A DNA stretch of 64,000 nt from an uncultured Paracoccaceae bacterium (GTDB taxonomy: Bacteria > Pseudomonadota > Alphaproteobacteria > Rhodobacterales > Rhodobacteraceae). Made by a program: the position numbers and the translations under genes. Shown here piece by piece: positions 16,956 through 26,093 of the stretch. A model generated the notes under the pieces. The model searched no databases and had not been told where the DNA came from. It saw nothing but the letters and a program-made list of their open reading frames with translations. Numbering within the stretch: the first letter of the stretch is position 1; the number at the start of each line of letters is the position of its first letter. The DNA is taken from assembly GCA_947503175.1 (NCBI GenBank), contig CANNCO010000001.1, positions 1,302,001-1,366,000 on the forward strand. Direction: 5' to 3'.

Positions 16956-17987
16956 ATGGACGCCATAATCCTTCAAATCCTGAACGGTCTCGATAAAGGG
17001 TCTGCCTATGCGCTTATCGCGCTCGGCCTGACGCTGATCTTCGGCACGCTCGGCGTTGTTAACTTCGCACATGGTGCCTTGTTCATGATCGGTGCATTCG
17101 TCGCCGTGACGGTCAGCCGGCTCCTGACGCTGTCGCATCAGGTCATCGACGAGACGCGCACCGACTTTCTGGGCAACCCGCTCAAGGTAGACGTGCCCTA
17201 TATTTACGGCTGGTTCGGCGAAAGCACCGGTGCGGCGATCATCGACTGGGCGGTCCCCATCTCGATCCTGATCGCGATCCCCGTGATGATCCTCATCGGA
17301 GTGATCATGGAACGCGGGTTGATCAAGCACTTCTACAAGCGCCCCCATGCCGACCAGATCCTCGTGACCTTCGGCCTCGCCATCGTGCTTCAGGAGATCA
17401 TCAAGTATTTCTATGGCGCCAACCCGATCCCGACACCTGCCCCGCAGGCCTTCGTCGGCTCGTTCGACTTCGGCGCGCTGATCGGGTTCGACGCGAACTC
17501 GATCATCTACCCCTACTGGCGGCTGGTTTACTTCGGCTTCTCGATGGTGATCATCACCGCCGTCTTCGCCTTCCTGCAATTCACCACCTTCGGGATGGTT
17601 GTCCGCGCAGGCATGGCCGACCGCGAAACCGTGGGCCTTCTGGGCATCAACATCGACAAGCGATTCACCATCATGTTCGGCATCGCAGCCGCCGTCGCGG
17701 GCCTTGCGGGCGTGATGTATACGCCGATCAACTCACCCAACTACCACATGGGTATGGACTTCCTTGTTCTCAGTTTCGTGGTGGTGGTTGTGGGCGGGAT
17801 GGGCTCCCTGCCCGGGGCCGTCGCGGCCGGGTTCCTTCTGGGGATACTCGAAAGCTTCGCCTCGATGGGCGCCGTCATCGACCTGATCCCCGGCATCAAC
17901 CAGGTGATCATCTACCTCGTCGCAATTGTCATTCTGCTCACCCGTCCGCGTGGCCTTATGGGTCGCAAGGGCGTGATGGAGGAATAA
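16956..17987 (+). CDS. livH: LivH-type ABC transporter permease
   Basis: The 343-residue inner-membrane permease has the LivH features: ILNGLDKGSAYALIALGLTLIFG at the N-terminus, MVVRAGMADRETVGLLGIN (the loop contacting the ATPase) and GGMGSLPGAVAAGFLLGILES near the C-terminus. About eight membrane helices are visible. The start at 16956 follows a GAGGTGGGA stretch; the first ATG of the open frame at 16911 lacks a site. It pairs with the LivM-type gene three bases downstream. The symbol refers to the subunit type, not to proven leucine transport. Confidence 0.85.
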   Translation: MDAIILQILNGLDKGSAYALIALGLTLIFGTLGVVNFAHGALFMIGAFVAVTVSRLLTLSHQVIDETRTDFLGNPLKVDVPYIYGWFGESTGAAIIDWAVPISILIAIPVMILIGVIMERGLIKHFYKRPHADQILVTFGLAIVLQEIIKYFYGANPIPTPAPQAFVGSFDFGALIGFDANSIIYPYWRLVYFGFSMVIITAVFAFLQFTTFGMVVRAGMADRETVGLLGINIDKRFTIMFGIAAAVAGLAGVMYTPINSPNYHMGMDFLVLSFVVVVVGGMGSLPGAVAAGFLLGILESFASMGAVIDLIPGINQVIIYLVAIVILLTRPRGLMGRKGVMEE

Positions 17988-17990
17988 GCC

Positions 17991-19202
17991 ATGCTGGGTC
18001 TCAACAAGAAAGACATGAACCTTCTGCTCCTCGTTGCAGGTCTCGTGATCTTCGCACCGTTCATCCTGAACCCCTTCCCCGAAGGCTCGGAACTGGCACA
18101 GTTCAACGCGGGCTATCCCGACCTGATGCAGCGTTTCGTGATCTTCGGGATCTTCGCGATCGGGTTCAACATCCTGTTCGGTCTGACCGGATACCTCTCC
18201 TTCGGCCATGCGGCCTTCCTCGGGGTGGGCTCCTATGCCGGTGTCTGGATGATGAAGCTTCTGACCATGAACGTGGTTCCGGCCATAATGATCTCGGTCG
18301 TCGTCGCCGGTCTCTTCTCGCTGCTGATCGGTTACATCTCGCTCCGGCGCTCGGGGATCTACTTCTCGATCCTGACGCTGGCCTTCGCGCAGATGTCCTT
18401 TGCACTCGCCTACTCTGTGCTGACACCGCTCACCGGCGGGGAGACCGGACTGCAACTGTCGCTGAACGACCCCCGTGTTCTGGGGATCAGCGCGACCGAA
18501 ACGGGATCGATCCCGGTGACCCACTTCTTCGGGCTTGAGATGCGCGACAGTTTCGAACTGGCGCTGGGTTCCTGGCTCTTCACCTTCAACGCGGGCTACT
18601 ATCTCTGCGCCGCGGTGATGCTGATTGCCTTCTATCTCTCGATCCGGATCTTCCGCTCACCCTTCGGGATGATGCTGCGTGCCGTGAAGTCGAACCAGCA
18701 ACGTATGAAATATACGGGCCTGAACCCCAAGCCCTACACACTCGCGGCCTTCGTGATTTCCGGCATGTATGCCGGATTGGCTGGCGGCCTGATGGTCTCG
18801 ATGGACCCGCTGGCCGGTGCCGAACGGATGTTCTGGACGGCGTCTGGCGAGGTCGTGCTGATGGCCATCCTCGGCGGCGCGGGCACACTCATCGGCCCGG
18901 TTCTGGGCGCCGGTCTGATCAAGTACATGGAAAACATCCTGTCCAAGATCAACTCGACCATCCTGCACGAGTGGTTCGCATTCATGCCGGACGGGATCGA
19001 AGACGTGATGGTTACACTCGTCTATCCGTTCATCGGCAAGGGCTGGCATCTGACGCTCGGCATCATGTTCATGCTGGTGGTGATCTTCCTGCCCGGCGGC
19101 CTCGTCGAAGGCGGTCAGCGTATCGCGCGGCTCTTCCGCCGCCGCGGTGCCAAGACCGACGACAGTGGCGCCGAGCAAAGCCAAAATACCCCCGCGGAGT
19201 AA
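17991..19202 (+). CDS. livM: LivM-type ABC transporter permease
   Basis: The 403-residue permease shows the LivM pattern: [20 protein letters not shown] near residue 55, [15 protein letters not shown], the ATPase-contact loop [20 protein letters not shown] and [15 protein letters not shown]. It has nine to ten membrane segments and a short charged tail ([15 protein letters not shown]). It follows LivH after three bases and precedes LivG after 12 bases, in the canonical order of the family. It forms the second half of the membrane channel. Confidence 0.85.
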   Translation: MLGLNKKDMNLLLLVAGLVIFAPFILNPFPEGSELAQFNAGYPDLMQRFVIFGIFAIGFNILFGLTGYLSFGHAAFLGVGSYAGVWMMKLLTMNVVPAIMISVVVAGLFSLLIGYISLRRSGIYFSILTLAFAQMSFALAYSVLTPLTGGETGLQLSLNDPRVLGISATETGSIPVTHFFGLEMRDSFELALGSWLFTFNAGYYLCAAVMLIAFYLSIRIFRSPFGMMLRAVKSNQQRMKYTGLNPKPYTLAAFVISGMYAGLAGGLMVSMDPLAGAERMFWTASGEVVLMAILGGAGTLIGPVLGAGLIKYMENILSKINSTILHEWFAFMPDGIEDVMVTLVYPFIGKGWHLTLGIMFMLVVIFLPGGLVEGGQRIARLFRRRGAKTDDSGAEQSQNTPAE

Positions 19203-19214
19203 GGAGAGAGACCA

Positions 19215-19973
19215 ATGGGAATTCTCGAAGTCAAAGGGGTCGGCAAGCGTTTCGGCGGTCTGCAAGCCCTGGGCGACGTGAACCTGAGCGTTCAGGAAAA
19301 CAGCGTCCACGCCATCATCGGGCCGAACGGTGCGGGCAAATCCACCCTGCTGAACGTGCTGGTGGGCAAGCTGATCCCCGATACCGGATCGGTGATGTTC
19401 GAAGGGCAATCGGTCCTGGGACGCTCGCCGCACGAAATCAACCAGATGGGGATCAGCCGCGTGTTCCAGACGCCCGAGATCTTTGGCGATCTCACGGTTA
19501 TGGAAAACATCATGATCCCGTGCTTCGCCAAGCGGGACGGCTCGTATCGTCTGCACGCGTTCGAAACCGTGCTCCACGAAAAAGAGCTGGTGGCACAGGC
19601 CGAACAGATCCTGATCGATGTGAACATGATCGACAAACGCGAAATGCATGCGGCGTCGATGTCGCGGGGTGACAAGCGGCGGCTGGAGATGGCCATGTGC
19701 CTGGTGCAGGAACCGAAGCTCCTGCTTTTGGACGAACCCACCGCCGGCATGGCGCGCGCAGATACCAACAACACGATCGACCTTCTGAAAGAAATCAACG
19801 AAAAGCGCGACATCACCATGTGCATCATCGAACACGACATGCATGTGGTGTTCTCGCTCGCCGAACGGATCACGGTTCTGGCACAAGGCACGCCGCTGGT
19901 CGAAGACATCCCCGAAAAAATCAAGGGCCACCCGAAGGTACAGGAAGCGTATCTTGGTCAGGCCCATGGCTGA
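19215..19973 (+). CDS. livG: LivG-type ABC transporter ATP-binding protein
   Basis: The 252-residue ATPase has Walker A GPNGAGKST near residue 36, the Q-loop in RVFQTPEIFGDLTVMENI and Walker B KLLLLDEPTAG. Its ABC signature is atypical (MSRGDKRRLEMAM in place of the usual LSGGQQ), a change seen in some Liv and Urt ATPases. It has an RBS (GGAGAGA) eight bases before the ATG. The product energises import together with the LivF-type subunit encoded just downstream. Confidence 0.85.
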   Translation: MGILEVKGVGKRFGGLQALGDVNLSVQENSVHAIIGPNGAGKSTLLNVLVGKLIPDTGSVMFEGQSVLGRSPHEINQMGISRVFQTPEIFGDLTVMENIMIPCFAKRDGSYRLHAFETVLHEKELVAQAEQILIDVNMIDKREMHAASMSRGDKRRLEMAMCLVQEPKLLLLDEPTAGMARADTNNTIDLLKEINEKRDITMCIIEHDMHVVFSLAERITVLAQGTPLVEDIPEKIKGHPKVQEAYLGQAHG

Positions 19974-19986
19974 GGAGAAACAGGAA

Positions 19987-20742
19987 ATGAACGAACGTCC
20001 CGACTTCTCGGCGCACGCCAACAAGGCGGCCACAGCACCGGCCTATTTCTCGGTCTATGACATCCACGCCTATTACGGCGAGAGCTATATCGTTCAGGGG
20101 GTCAGTTTCACCGTTCACGAGGGCGAAATCCTTGCGCTTCTCGGCCGAAACGGCGCGGGCAAGACATCGACCCTGCGCTCGGTCGCGCGGATCGGCGACC
20201 CGCAGGTGACCCATGGCGAGATCTGGCTGGACCACCAGCCCCTGCACAAGATGACAAGCTACGAAGCAGCGCAGGCAGGCCTTGGCCTTGTCCCCGAAGA
20301 CCGTCGCATCATCCAGGGTCTGACGGTTGAAGAGAACCTCAAACTGGCCCAGATCGCCCCCCCGGTCGGCTGGTCGCTTGACCGGATCTACGACCTGTTC
20401 CCGCGCCTCGGCGAACGGAAGAACCAGGAAGGTACGACGCTCTCGGGCGGTGAACAGCAGATGCTGTCGATCGCCCGGGCCCTCGCGCGCGACGTCAAGG
20501 TTCTGCTTCTGGACGAACCCTATGAGGGTCTGGCACCCGTAATCGTGGATGAGATCGAAAAGACGCTGAGCCACATCAAGGCACAGGGCATGACCACGGT
20601 GATCGTCGAGCAAAACGCGGTGCGTGCGCTGCAACTGGCTGACCGCGCCGTGATCCTCGACACCGGGCGGATCGTCTTTGACGGTTCGGCCGAGGAAGTG
20701 CTGGATAACGAGGCGCTTCGCGCCGAATATCTCGCGATCTGA
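19987..20742 (+). CDS. livF: LivF-type ABC transporter ATP-binding protein
   Basis: The product (251 residues from the chosen start) contains Walker A GRNGAGKTS, Q-loop-region EDRRIIQGLTVEENL, signature LSGGEQQML and Walker B VLLLDEPYEGL. ATG 19987 was preferred because AGGAGA lies just upstream; an earlier in-frame ATG at 19966, overlapping LivG, would add seven residues. An N-terminal extension of about 15 residues precedes the ATPase fold. It is the last gene of the transporter operon and is followed by a strong terminator. Confidence 0.83.
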   Translation: MNERPDFSAHANKAATAPAYFSVYDIHAYYGESYIVQGVSFTVHEGEILALLGRNGAGKTSTLRSVARIGDPQVTHGEIWLDHQPLHKMTSYEAAQAGLGLVPEDRRIIQGLTVEENLKLAQIAPPVGWSLDRIYDLFPRLGERKNQEGTTLSGGEQQMLSIARALARDVKVLLLDEPYEGLAPVIVDEIEKTLSHIKAQGMTTVIVEQNAVRALQLADRAVILDTGRIVFDGSAEEVLDNEALRAEYLAI

Positions 20743-20774
20743 AACAGGGTTTTCGACGCCTTCGGCGCCGATCC

Positions 20775-20805
20775 GCCCCGGGGGCTCTGCCCCCGGGGCT
20801 TTTTT
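20775..20805 (+). terminator. Rho-independent terminator of the Liv-type operon
   Basis: An 11-bp perfect stem GCCCCGGGGGC / GCCCCCGGGGC with a TCT loop is followed by six T residues. It lies 32 bp after the livF stop and is oriented for the plus strand. Similar C/G hairpins next to a GTATTT sequence are frequent between rhodobacterial genes. Confidence 0.9.
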
Positions 20806-20880
20806 GCGTATTTCTGACAAGACGAAAGCAAGGTCGCTTGCGGTGTTGCAACCGTTGCCCGCTGCCATAGGTTTGCTGCC

Positions 20881-21894
20881 ATGGCCATTCCGGTTCTGAC
20901 CCATACCGATCGCGGGCTCTACTGCCCGGCGGGCGATTTCCACATCGATCCCTGGCGCCCCGTGGACCGGGCGCTGATCACCCATGGCCATGCCGATCAT
21001 GCCCGTCCCGGTCACGGGGCCTATCTTGCCACCCATACCGCCCTGCCGGTGATGCGCCATAGGCTGGGCGACATCACGGCCGACGGCATCTCTTTCGGCG
21101 AAACCCGGCGGATCGGCGATGCGACGGTGTCGTTCCACCCCGCGGGCCATGTCCCCGGCTCCGCCCAGATAAGGGTCGAGGTGGCCGGCGAGGTCTGGGT
21201 CGTCTCGGGCGACTACAAGACCGACCGGGATGCCCTGTCGGAACCCTTCGAACCGGTTTCCTGCCACTCGTTCATCACCGAATGCACTTTTGGCCTGCCG
21301 GTGTTCAAATGGCCGGATCCATCCCATGTCGCCGAAGAAATCAACGCATGGTGGCGCACCAATGCCGCAGACGGCCGGATCGCGGTTCTGGGGGCTTATT
21401 CCCTAGGCAAGGCGCAACGGCTTCTGGCCGCCGTTGACGCCGAGATCGGTCCGATCCTAACCCATGGCGCCGTAGAGGCCACCAACCGGGTCATGCGCGG
21501 CCAGGGCATCCCCCTGCCCGACACGATCCCGGTCACACCCGATACCAATCCAAAGGACCATCCCGGCGCGCTTGTCCTCGCCCCGCCCTCTGCGCTCGGA
21601 ACCCCCTGGATGCGCCGTTTCGGCCCTGTATCGACCGGATTCGCCTCGGGCTGGATGGGCCTGCGCGGTGTCCGCCGCCGCCGCGCCGCCGACCGGGGGT
21701 TCGTGATGTCGGATCATGCCGACTGGGATGGCCTCAACAGCGCGATCCGGGAAACCGGCGCCAGCCGTGTCTTCGTGACCCATGGCTATACCGCGATCTT
21801 CCGCCGGTGGCTGGAGGAACAGGGTTATGACGCGCATGTCCTAGAAACCGAGTTCGAGGGCGAGACCCTCGACGCTGGCGAGGAGGATGCATGA
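20881..21894 (+). CDS. Ligase-associated DNA exonuclease (MBL/beta-CASP fold)
   Basis: The 337-residue protein is a metallo-beta-lactamase/beta-CASP nuclease of the ligase-associated type (TIGR04122-like). It has THGHADHARPGHGAYLATH near residue 34, a later metal ligand in FHPAGHVPGSAQIR, SGDYKTDRD and a C-terminal FVMSDHADWDGL with FVTHGYT. It probably processes DNA ends before joining. It overlaps the ATP-dependent ligase gene by four bases (ATGA), so the two are translationally coupled. The usual third partner, a DEXH helicase, is missing here. Confidence 0.85.
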   Translation: MAIPVLTHTDRGLYCPAGDFHIDPWRPVDRALITHGHADHARPGHGAYLATHTALPVMRHRLGDITADGISFGETRRIGDATVSFHPAGHVPGSAQIRVEVAGEVWVVSGDYKTDRDALSEPFEPVSCHSFITECTFGLPVFKWPDPSHVAEEINAWWRTNAADGRIAVLGAYSLGKAQRLLAAVDAEIGPILTHGAVEATNRVMRGQGIPLPDTIPVTPDTNPKDHPGALVLAPPSALGTPWMRRFGPVSTGFASGWMGLRGVRRRRAADRGFVMSDHADWDGLNSAIRETGASRVFVTHGYTAIFRRWLEEQGYDAHVLETEFEGETLDAGEEDA

Positions 21895-23483
21895 AACGTT
21901 TCGCCGCCCTCTTCACCGCGCTTGACCAGACCACCAAAACCACCGCCAAGGTCACCGCGCTGGCAGAATACTTCACCGATGCCCCCAAGCCCGACCGGCT
22001 CTGGACCATCGCCCTTCTGTCGGGTCGCCGTCCGAAACGCACCGTCACCACCACGGCCTTGCGCGAATGGGCGGCAGAGCGCGCCGGTATCCCGCTTTGG
22101 CTGTTCGAAGAAAGCTATCCCATCGTCGGCGATCTTGCCGAAACCATCGCCCTTGTCCTGCCCCCGCCCTCCGCAACGTCGGATCGCTCGCTCACCGACT
22201 GGATCGGCGACATCCGCGCCCTCGCCACGGCGGACGAACCCGCCCGCAAGGCTGCGATCCTTGCGGCTTGGGACGCGCTGCCCACATCCGAACGCTTCGT
22301 CTTCAACAAGCTGATCACCGGCGGCTTCCGGATGGGGGTCTCGCGCAAGCTGATGACCCGGGCCCTGGCCAAGGCGACCGGGGTCGATGAGCCTGCCCTT
22401 GCCCACCGGCTGATGGGCGACTGGACGCCGGACAGCACCACCTTCGACGACCTGATCCACACACCCGATCCCACCGCCAATCTGTCGCGCCCCTATCCTT
22501 TCTACCTCGCCTATCAGCTTGACGACGGTCCCGACGTGCTTGGCGATCCGGCTGACTGGGCCGCAGAGTTCAAATGGGACGGGATCCGTGGCCAGCTGAT
22601 CCGGCGCGGCGGTGCGCATCATCTCTGGTCGCGGGGCGAGGACCTGATGACCGACCGCTTTCCGGAACTTGCCGCAGCCCTCGACTTTCTGCCCGACGGA
22701 ACCGTGCTCGATGGCGAGGTTCTGGCATGGACCGACAACGCCCCCCTGCCCTTCGCCGCCCTTCAAAAACGCATCGGGCGGAAGACGGTGCCAAAGAAGC
22801 TTCTGGCCGAAGCCCCGGTGATCCTGCAGGCCTATGATCTGCTGGAAGACGGCGGCACGGACATCCGCGAACGCCCCTTCGCGCACCGCCGCGCCCGGCT
22901 TGAGGCGCTCTTGGCCGGGATTCCTCAAAACGCCCCCTTCCGCGCCTCGCCTCTCCTGCCGTTCGACACATGGGACGCGCTTGCCGAAACCCGCGCCACG
23001 GCCCGCGCCGAAGGGGCCGAGGGCGTCATGCTGAAACGCCGTGACGCGCCCTATCGCGATGGCCGCAAGAAAGGCGACTGGTGGAAATGGAAGCTTGACC
23101 CCCTCGTGATCGACGCAGTGATGATCTATGCCCAATCCGGTCACGGTCGCCGCGCGAACCTGTTCACCGATTTCACCTTCGCGGTCTGGTCCGGCAATGA
23201 CCTTGTCCCCTTCACCAAGGCCTATTCCGGCCTGACCGATGCCGAGTTCCGCGAAATTACCGCATGGGTCCGCAAGAACACCCTTGAACGCTTCGGCCCG
23301 GTCCGCCGCGTCACGCCCGAGCATGTGTTCGAGATCGCTTTCGAGGGCATTCAGGCCAGCACGCGCCATAAATCCGGCATCGCCCTCAGGTTTCCGCGCA
23401 TGTCCCGCTGGCGGCACGACAAACCGGTACAGGAGGCGAATACACTCAGCGATCTGCAGGCCATGCTTGAAACCTACGGCTAG
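21891..23483 (+). CDS. ATP-dependent DNA ligase (TIGR04120-type, exonuclease-linked)
   Basis: The 530-residue ligase has an N-terminal alpha-helical DNA-binding domain (about 1-210), the adenylation domain with active-site lysine in EFKWDGIRGQ near residue 226, DGEVLAW, GAEGVMLKRRDAPY and KGDWWKWKLDP, and a C-terminal OB fold. It joins nicks using ATP and is distinct from the essential NAD-dependent LigA. Coupling to the nuclease suggests a dedicated repair system. Its last four bases overlap a convergent LysE-family gene. Confidence 0.88.
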   Translation: MKRFAALFTALDQTTKTTAKVTALAEYFTDAPKPDRLWTIALLSGRRPKRTVTTTALREWAAERAGIPLWLFEESYPIVGDLAETIALVLPPPSATSDRSLTDWIGDIRALATADEPARKAAILAAWDALPTSERFVFNKLITGGFRMGVSRKLMTRALAKATGVDEPALAHRLMGDWTPDSTTFDDLIHTPDPTANLSRPYPFYLAYQLDDGPDVLGDPADWAAEFKWDGIRGQLIRRGGAHHLWSRGEDLMTDRFPELAAALDFLPDGTVLDGEVLAWTDNAPLPFAALQKRIGRKTVPKKLLAEAPVILQAYDLLEDGGTDIRERPFAHRRARLEALLAGIPQNAPFRASPLLPFDTWDALAETRATARAEGAEGVMLKRRDAPYRDGRKKGDWWKWKLDPLVIDAVMIYAQSGHGRRANLFTDFTFAVWSGNDLVPFTKAYSGLTDAEFREITAWVRKNTLERFGPVRRVTPEHVFEIAFEGIQASTRHKSGIALRFPRMSRWRHDKPVQEANTLSDLQAMLETYG

Positions 23484-24076
23484 GACAAAAGCATCCAGAC
23501 AGCCACGCAGGCCAGAAGCGCACCGAATGCCATGTTCAGCCTGTCCGCACTTTCGGCAGTCCTGAAACACCCGGCAATCCGGTCGCCGATCAGTGTCCAG
23601 ACACAGAACGCCAACAGGTTGTTGAAGGTAAAGACCGTCGTGATCAGAACGACCGCCGCCACCCGGCCTTCATCGGACGGCTGCAAAAACTGGGTGAACA
23701 TCAAGGCGATGATGACATAGGCCTTCGGGTTCAGGACCAAGAGCAGACCGCCATCAAGAAACGTCGCAGGCTTTGCCGTCTCATCCCCGTCCATCACACC
23801 CGACCGGAACAGCTTCCACGCAAGCCAAAGCACGTAGAGCGACCCGGCGATCTTCAGAACGGCGAAAGCCTGCGGGAACCGCTCCAGCGCCGTGATGAAC
23901 CCGAACCCGATCGCCGCCGTCACGACCCAAGTCGCGATGTGGTAGCCGGTATTCGCCGGGATCGTCGCCCGAAACCCGAACCGCGCGCCATTCGCGGCAA
24001 AGAATATGTTTCCCGGTCCCGGACTATAGGCCAGCGGGAACAGGAACAGGATAAGTGTGATTGCCATCTGGGTCAT
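23480..24076 (-). CDS. LysE/RhtB-family amino-acid exporter
   Basis: The 198-residue protein has about six membrane helices and the LysE-family opening FLFPLAYSPGPGNIFFAANG, followed by KIAGSLYVLWLAWKLFRSG and VLNPKAYVIIALMFTQF. Members export amino acids or related metabolites across the inner membrane. The substrate cannot be told from sequence. It stands alone on the minus strand with its own 140-bp upstream gap, in which I see no gene. Confidence 0.83.
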   Translation of the reverse strand: MTQMAITLILFLFPLAYSPGPGNIFFAANGARFGFRATIPANTGYHIATWVVTAAIGFGFITALERFPQAFAVLKIAGSLYVLWLAWKLFRSGVMDGDETAKPATFLDGGLLLVLNPKAYVIIALMFTQFLQPSDEGRVAAVVLITTVFTFNNLLAFCVWTLIGDRIAGCFRTAESADRLNMAFGALLACVAVWMLLS

Positions 24077-24218
24077 GGAAGGTCCTCAACTTGGTGAACC
24101 AATCCCACCCGATGCCCGCCTCAAACGCGACCCGGTTCTTGCGCTTTCGGCACGACCGGGTCAGGCGATCTGCGCCTGAACCGTCAGCACCATTCCGGCC
24201 TCTCCCTTGCTGTCTTCG

Positions 24219-25112
24219 TCAGACGTCGCCAAGCCGCTCCACCGCCTCAGCAACACGCGCCCGATCGGCATCTGACACGGGCAGAACCGGACGCGGCGGT
24301 GTGCAATCGGCAAGGTCCAGAACCTGCGCAATCGCATAGACAACCCGAAACCCGCCAAACTCCTGGAACAGGTCCCATATCGGCTGAAACAGATCGTTGA
24401 TACGGCGGGTCTCTGACGCATCGCCGGCGATGGCCGCACCGGCCAGTTTCAGGCACGGCTCGGGCAGCAGCCCCGCCGCAACGCTGTACCACGTATCCGC
24501 ACCGGCCAGCATCGCCCCGGCGCAGCCCCAGTCGCCGCTATAGCCCACCGAAAATCCCTCGGGCAGCGCCGCCCGAAGCGCGGCCAAAGCCGCCGCAACC
24601 TCGTCGGCGCCCGGTGCGGGCATCTTGACCGCCCGGATCGTCGGCACCTCCGCCAGTCGCTGGAGAAGGCCGGTACCGAACGTGAAATGCGTCGTGCCCG
24701 GATTGTTGTAGATACACAGCGGCAGGTCCGTGGCGCCTGCCACGGCGACAAAGTGCTGAAACACCTCGTCATCGGTCAATGGCGTATAGGATACCGGTGC
24801 CAGCAACAGCCCGTCCGCGCCCGCAGCCGCCGCGTCGCGCGCAAGATCAACCGCGTCATCCGTCCGCAACGCGCCGACGCCTACAATCAGGGGCGTCCTG
24901 CCATCCACGCATTCAACCGCCGCCGCTACCGCCCTCTGCCGCTCACGGCGTGTCAGAAACATATAGGCCCCGGTGCTGCCCAGCAGACCGATCGACTGCA
25001 CCTTCGCCGCCACCAGGCGCTCGAGAAGACGACACAACACGTCGGTCTCCACCCGACCTCCCGCATCCGCAGGCGTGATCGGAAAAGCGGAAACCCCATT
25101 GAAAAGAGCCAT
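24219..25112 (-). CDS. Dihydrodipicolinate synthase (DapA)-family aldolase/lyase
   Basis: The 297-residue TIM-barrel enzyme has the DapA-family features: GLLGSTGAYMFLTRRER in place of the canonical G-T-T-G-E region, catalytic Tyr in LCIYNNPGTTHF and the Schiff-base Lys in TIRAVKMPAPG. Family members are N-acetylneuraminate lyases, keto-sugar-acid dehydratases and similar aldolases; the altered G-S-T-G-A loop argues against true DapA. The ATG at 25112 has GAGG upstream. It is divergent from a broken amidohydrolase of the lactonase type, so the two once may have belonged to one sugar-acid or aromatic pathway. Confidence 0.78.
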   Translation of the reverse strand: MALFNGVSAFPITPADAGGRVETDVLCRLLERLVAAKVQSIGLLGSTGAYMFLTRRERQRAVAAAVECVDGRTPLIVGVGALRTDDAVDLARDAAAAGADGLLLAPVSYTPLTDDEVFQHFVAVAGATDLPLCIYNNPGTTHFTFGTGLLQRLAEVPTIRAVKMPAPGADEVAAALAALRAALPEGFSVGYSGDWGCAGAMLAGADTWYSVAAGLLPEPCLKLAGAAIAGDASETRRINDLFQPIWDLFQEFGGFRVVYAIAQVLDLADCTPPRPVLPVSDADRARVAEAVERLGDV

Positions 25113-25171
25113 GGCAAACCTCGAAGTCAGCAACATCAACCATCAGCCCACATAGCGACGCCCGCGCTCCG

Positions 25172-26009
25172 ATGACAAGACGCAGCTCAGCGCCACCCCC
25201 ACCCTCCGAAATCGGCTCCACAGACCTGACGGCCCGCCGGCGGGACGCTCCGGGCGCGTGGCTCGCTCTCTACCGCACCCATCTTGCCACCCTTGGCTGC
25301 ACACGCGGTGTCATCGTCCACTCGATCCTCTACGGTGGTGACAATACCGTCACGCTGGAGGCCGTCCGCCGCATGGGTCCGGGCTTCGTCGGCGTGGGCC
25401 TTGTCCCGGACAATGTGTCCGAGGCTGCGCTCGACCGCCTCGCGGATGCCAATATCCGCGCGATCCGCCTGAATCCGCGCGATCCGCCTGAACTACGTCC
25501 ATGGCGGCATCCTGTCATGGGAGGGTGCACAGGCGATGGCGCCGATGCTGAAAGAACGCGGGATGCATATCCAGATGCTCATGCATGCCCATCTCCACAT
25601 GGCCGATCTCGCACCCACCGTCCGCGCCTGCCCGGTGCCCGTTGTCTTCGACCATCTCGGCTGGCCCGATCTCAGCCACGGTCCCGACGCGCCCGGTATC
25701 CGCGCGCTTTGCGGCCTGCTCCGCGATGGCGCGGCCTACGTCAAACTCTCGGCCCCCTACCGCAAGTGCACTGCCCCCTACACGGCAGCAGACGAAATCA
25801 CCGCAGCACTGGCCGAGGCCAATCCCGACCGCTGCCTCTGGGGCTCCGACTGGCCGCACCTGATGCTGGCGGACGCAAATATGCCCGATGCGGGCCACCT
25901 GCTCGATGCCTTCACCCGCGCCGTTCCGGACGCCGACACCCGCTGCCGCATCCTGATCGATACGCCCGCACAGCTCTACCGTTTCACGACCCCGTCTTCC
26001 CTTTCGTAA
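25172..26009 (+). pseudogene. TIM-barrel amidohydrolase (lactonase-type), frameshifted by a 19-bp duplication
   Basis: Two frames together encode an amidohydrolase of the 2-pyrone-4,6-dicarboxylate lactonase/sugar lactonase group: GCTRGVIVHSILYGGDNTVT in the first, MLMHAHLHMADL, VVFDHLGWPD and RCLWGSDWPH in the second. The frame changes at a tandem 19-bp repeat (25454-25491). Deleting one copy gives an uninterrupted product reading RAIRLNYVHGGILSWEG across the join. The usual N-terminal D-x-H-x-H metal motif is also not visible in any frame upstream, so the 5' end may be degraded too. A sequencing or assembly error at the repeat is the main alternative. Confidence 0.78.
25454..25491 (+). repeat. 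19-bp perfect tandem duplication causing the amidohydrolase frameshift
   Basis: Two adjacent identical copies of ATCCGCGCGATCCGCCTGA occupy 25454-25472 and 25473-25491. Nineteen bases is one more than a multiple of three, so the second copy shifts the frame by +1. Removing one copy restores the reading frame, as expected of a recent slippage or short recombination event. Confidence 0.95.
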
Positions 26010-26093
26010 ATCTCCGCGGGCACAAAACGGCCGCCCCCTTGCGCCTTCCACCCGCACCGCCCTATGTCCTAGGAAACCGCAACAGGAGAATTC

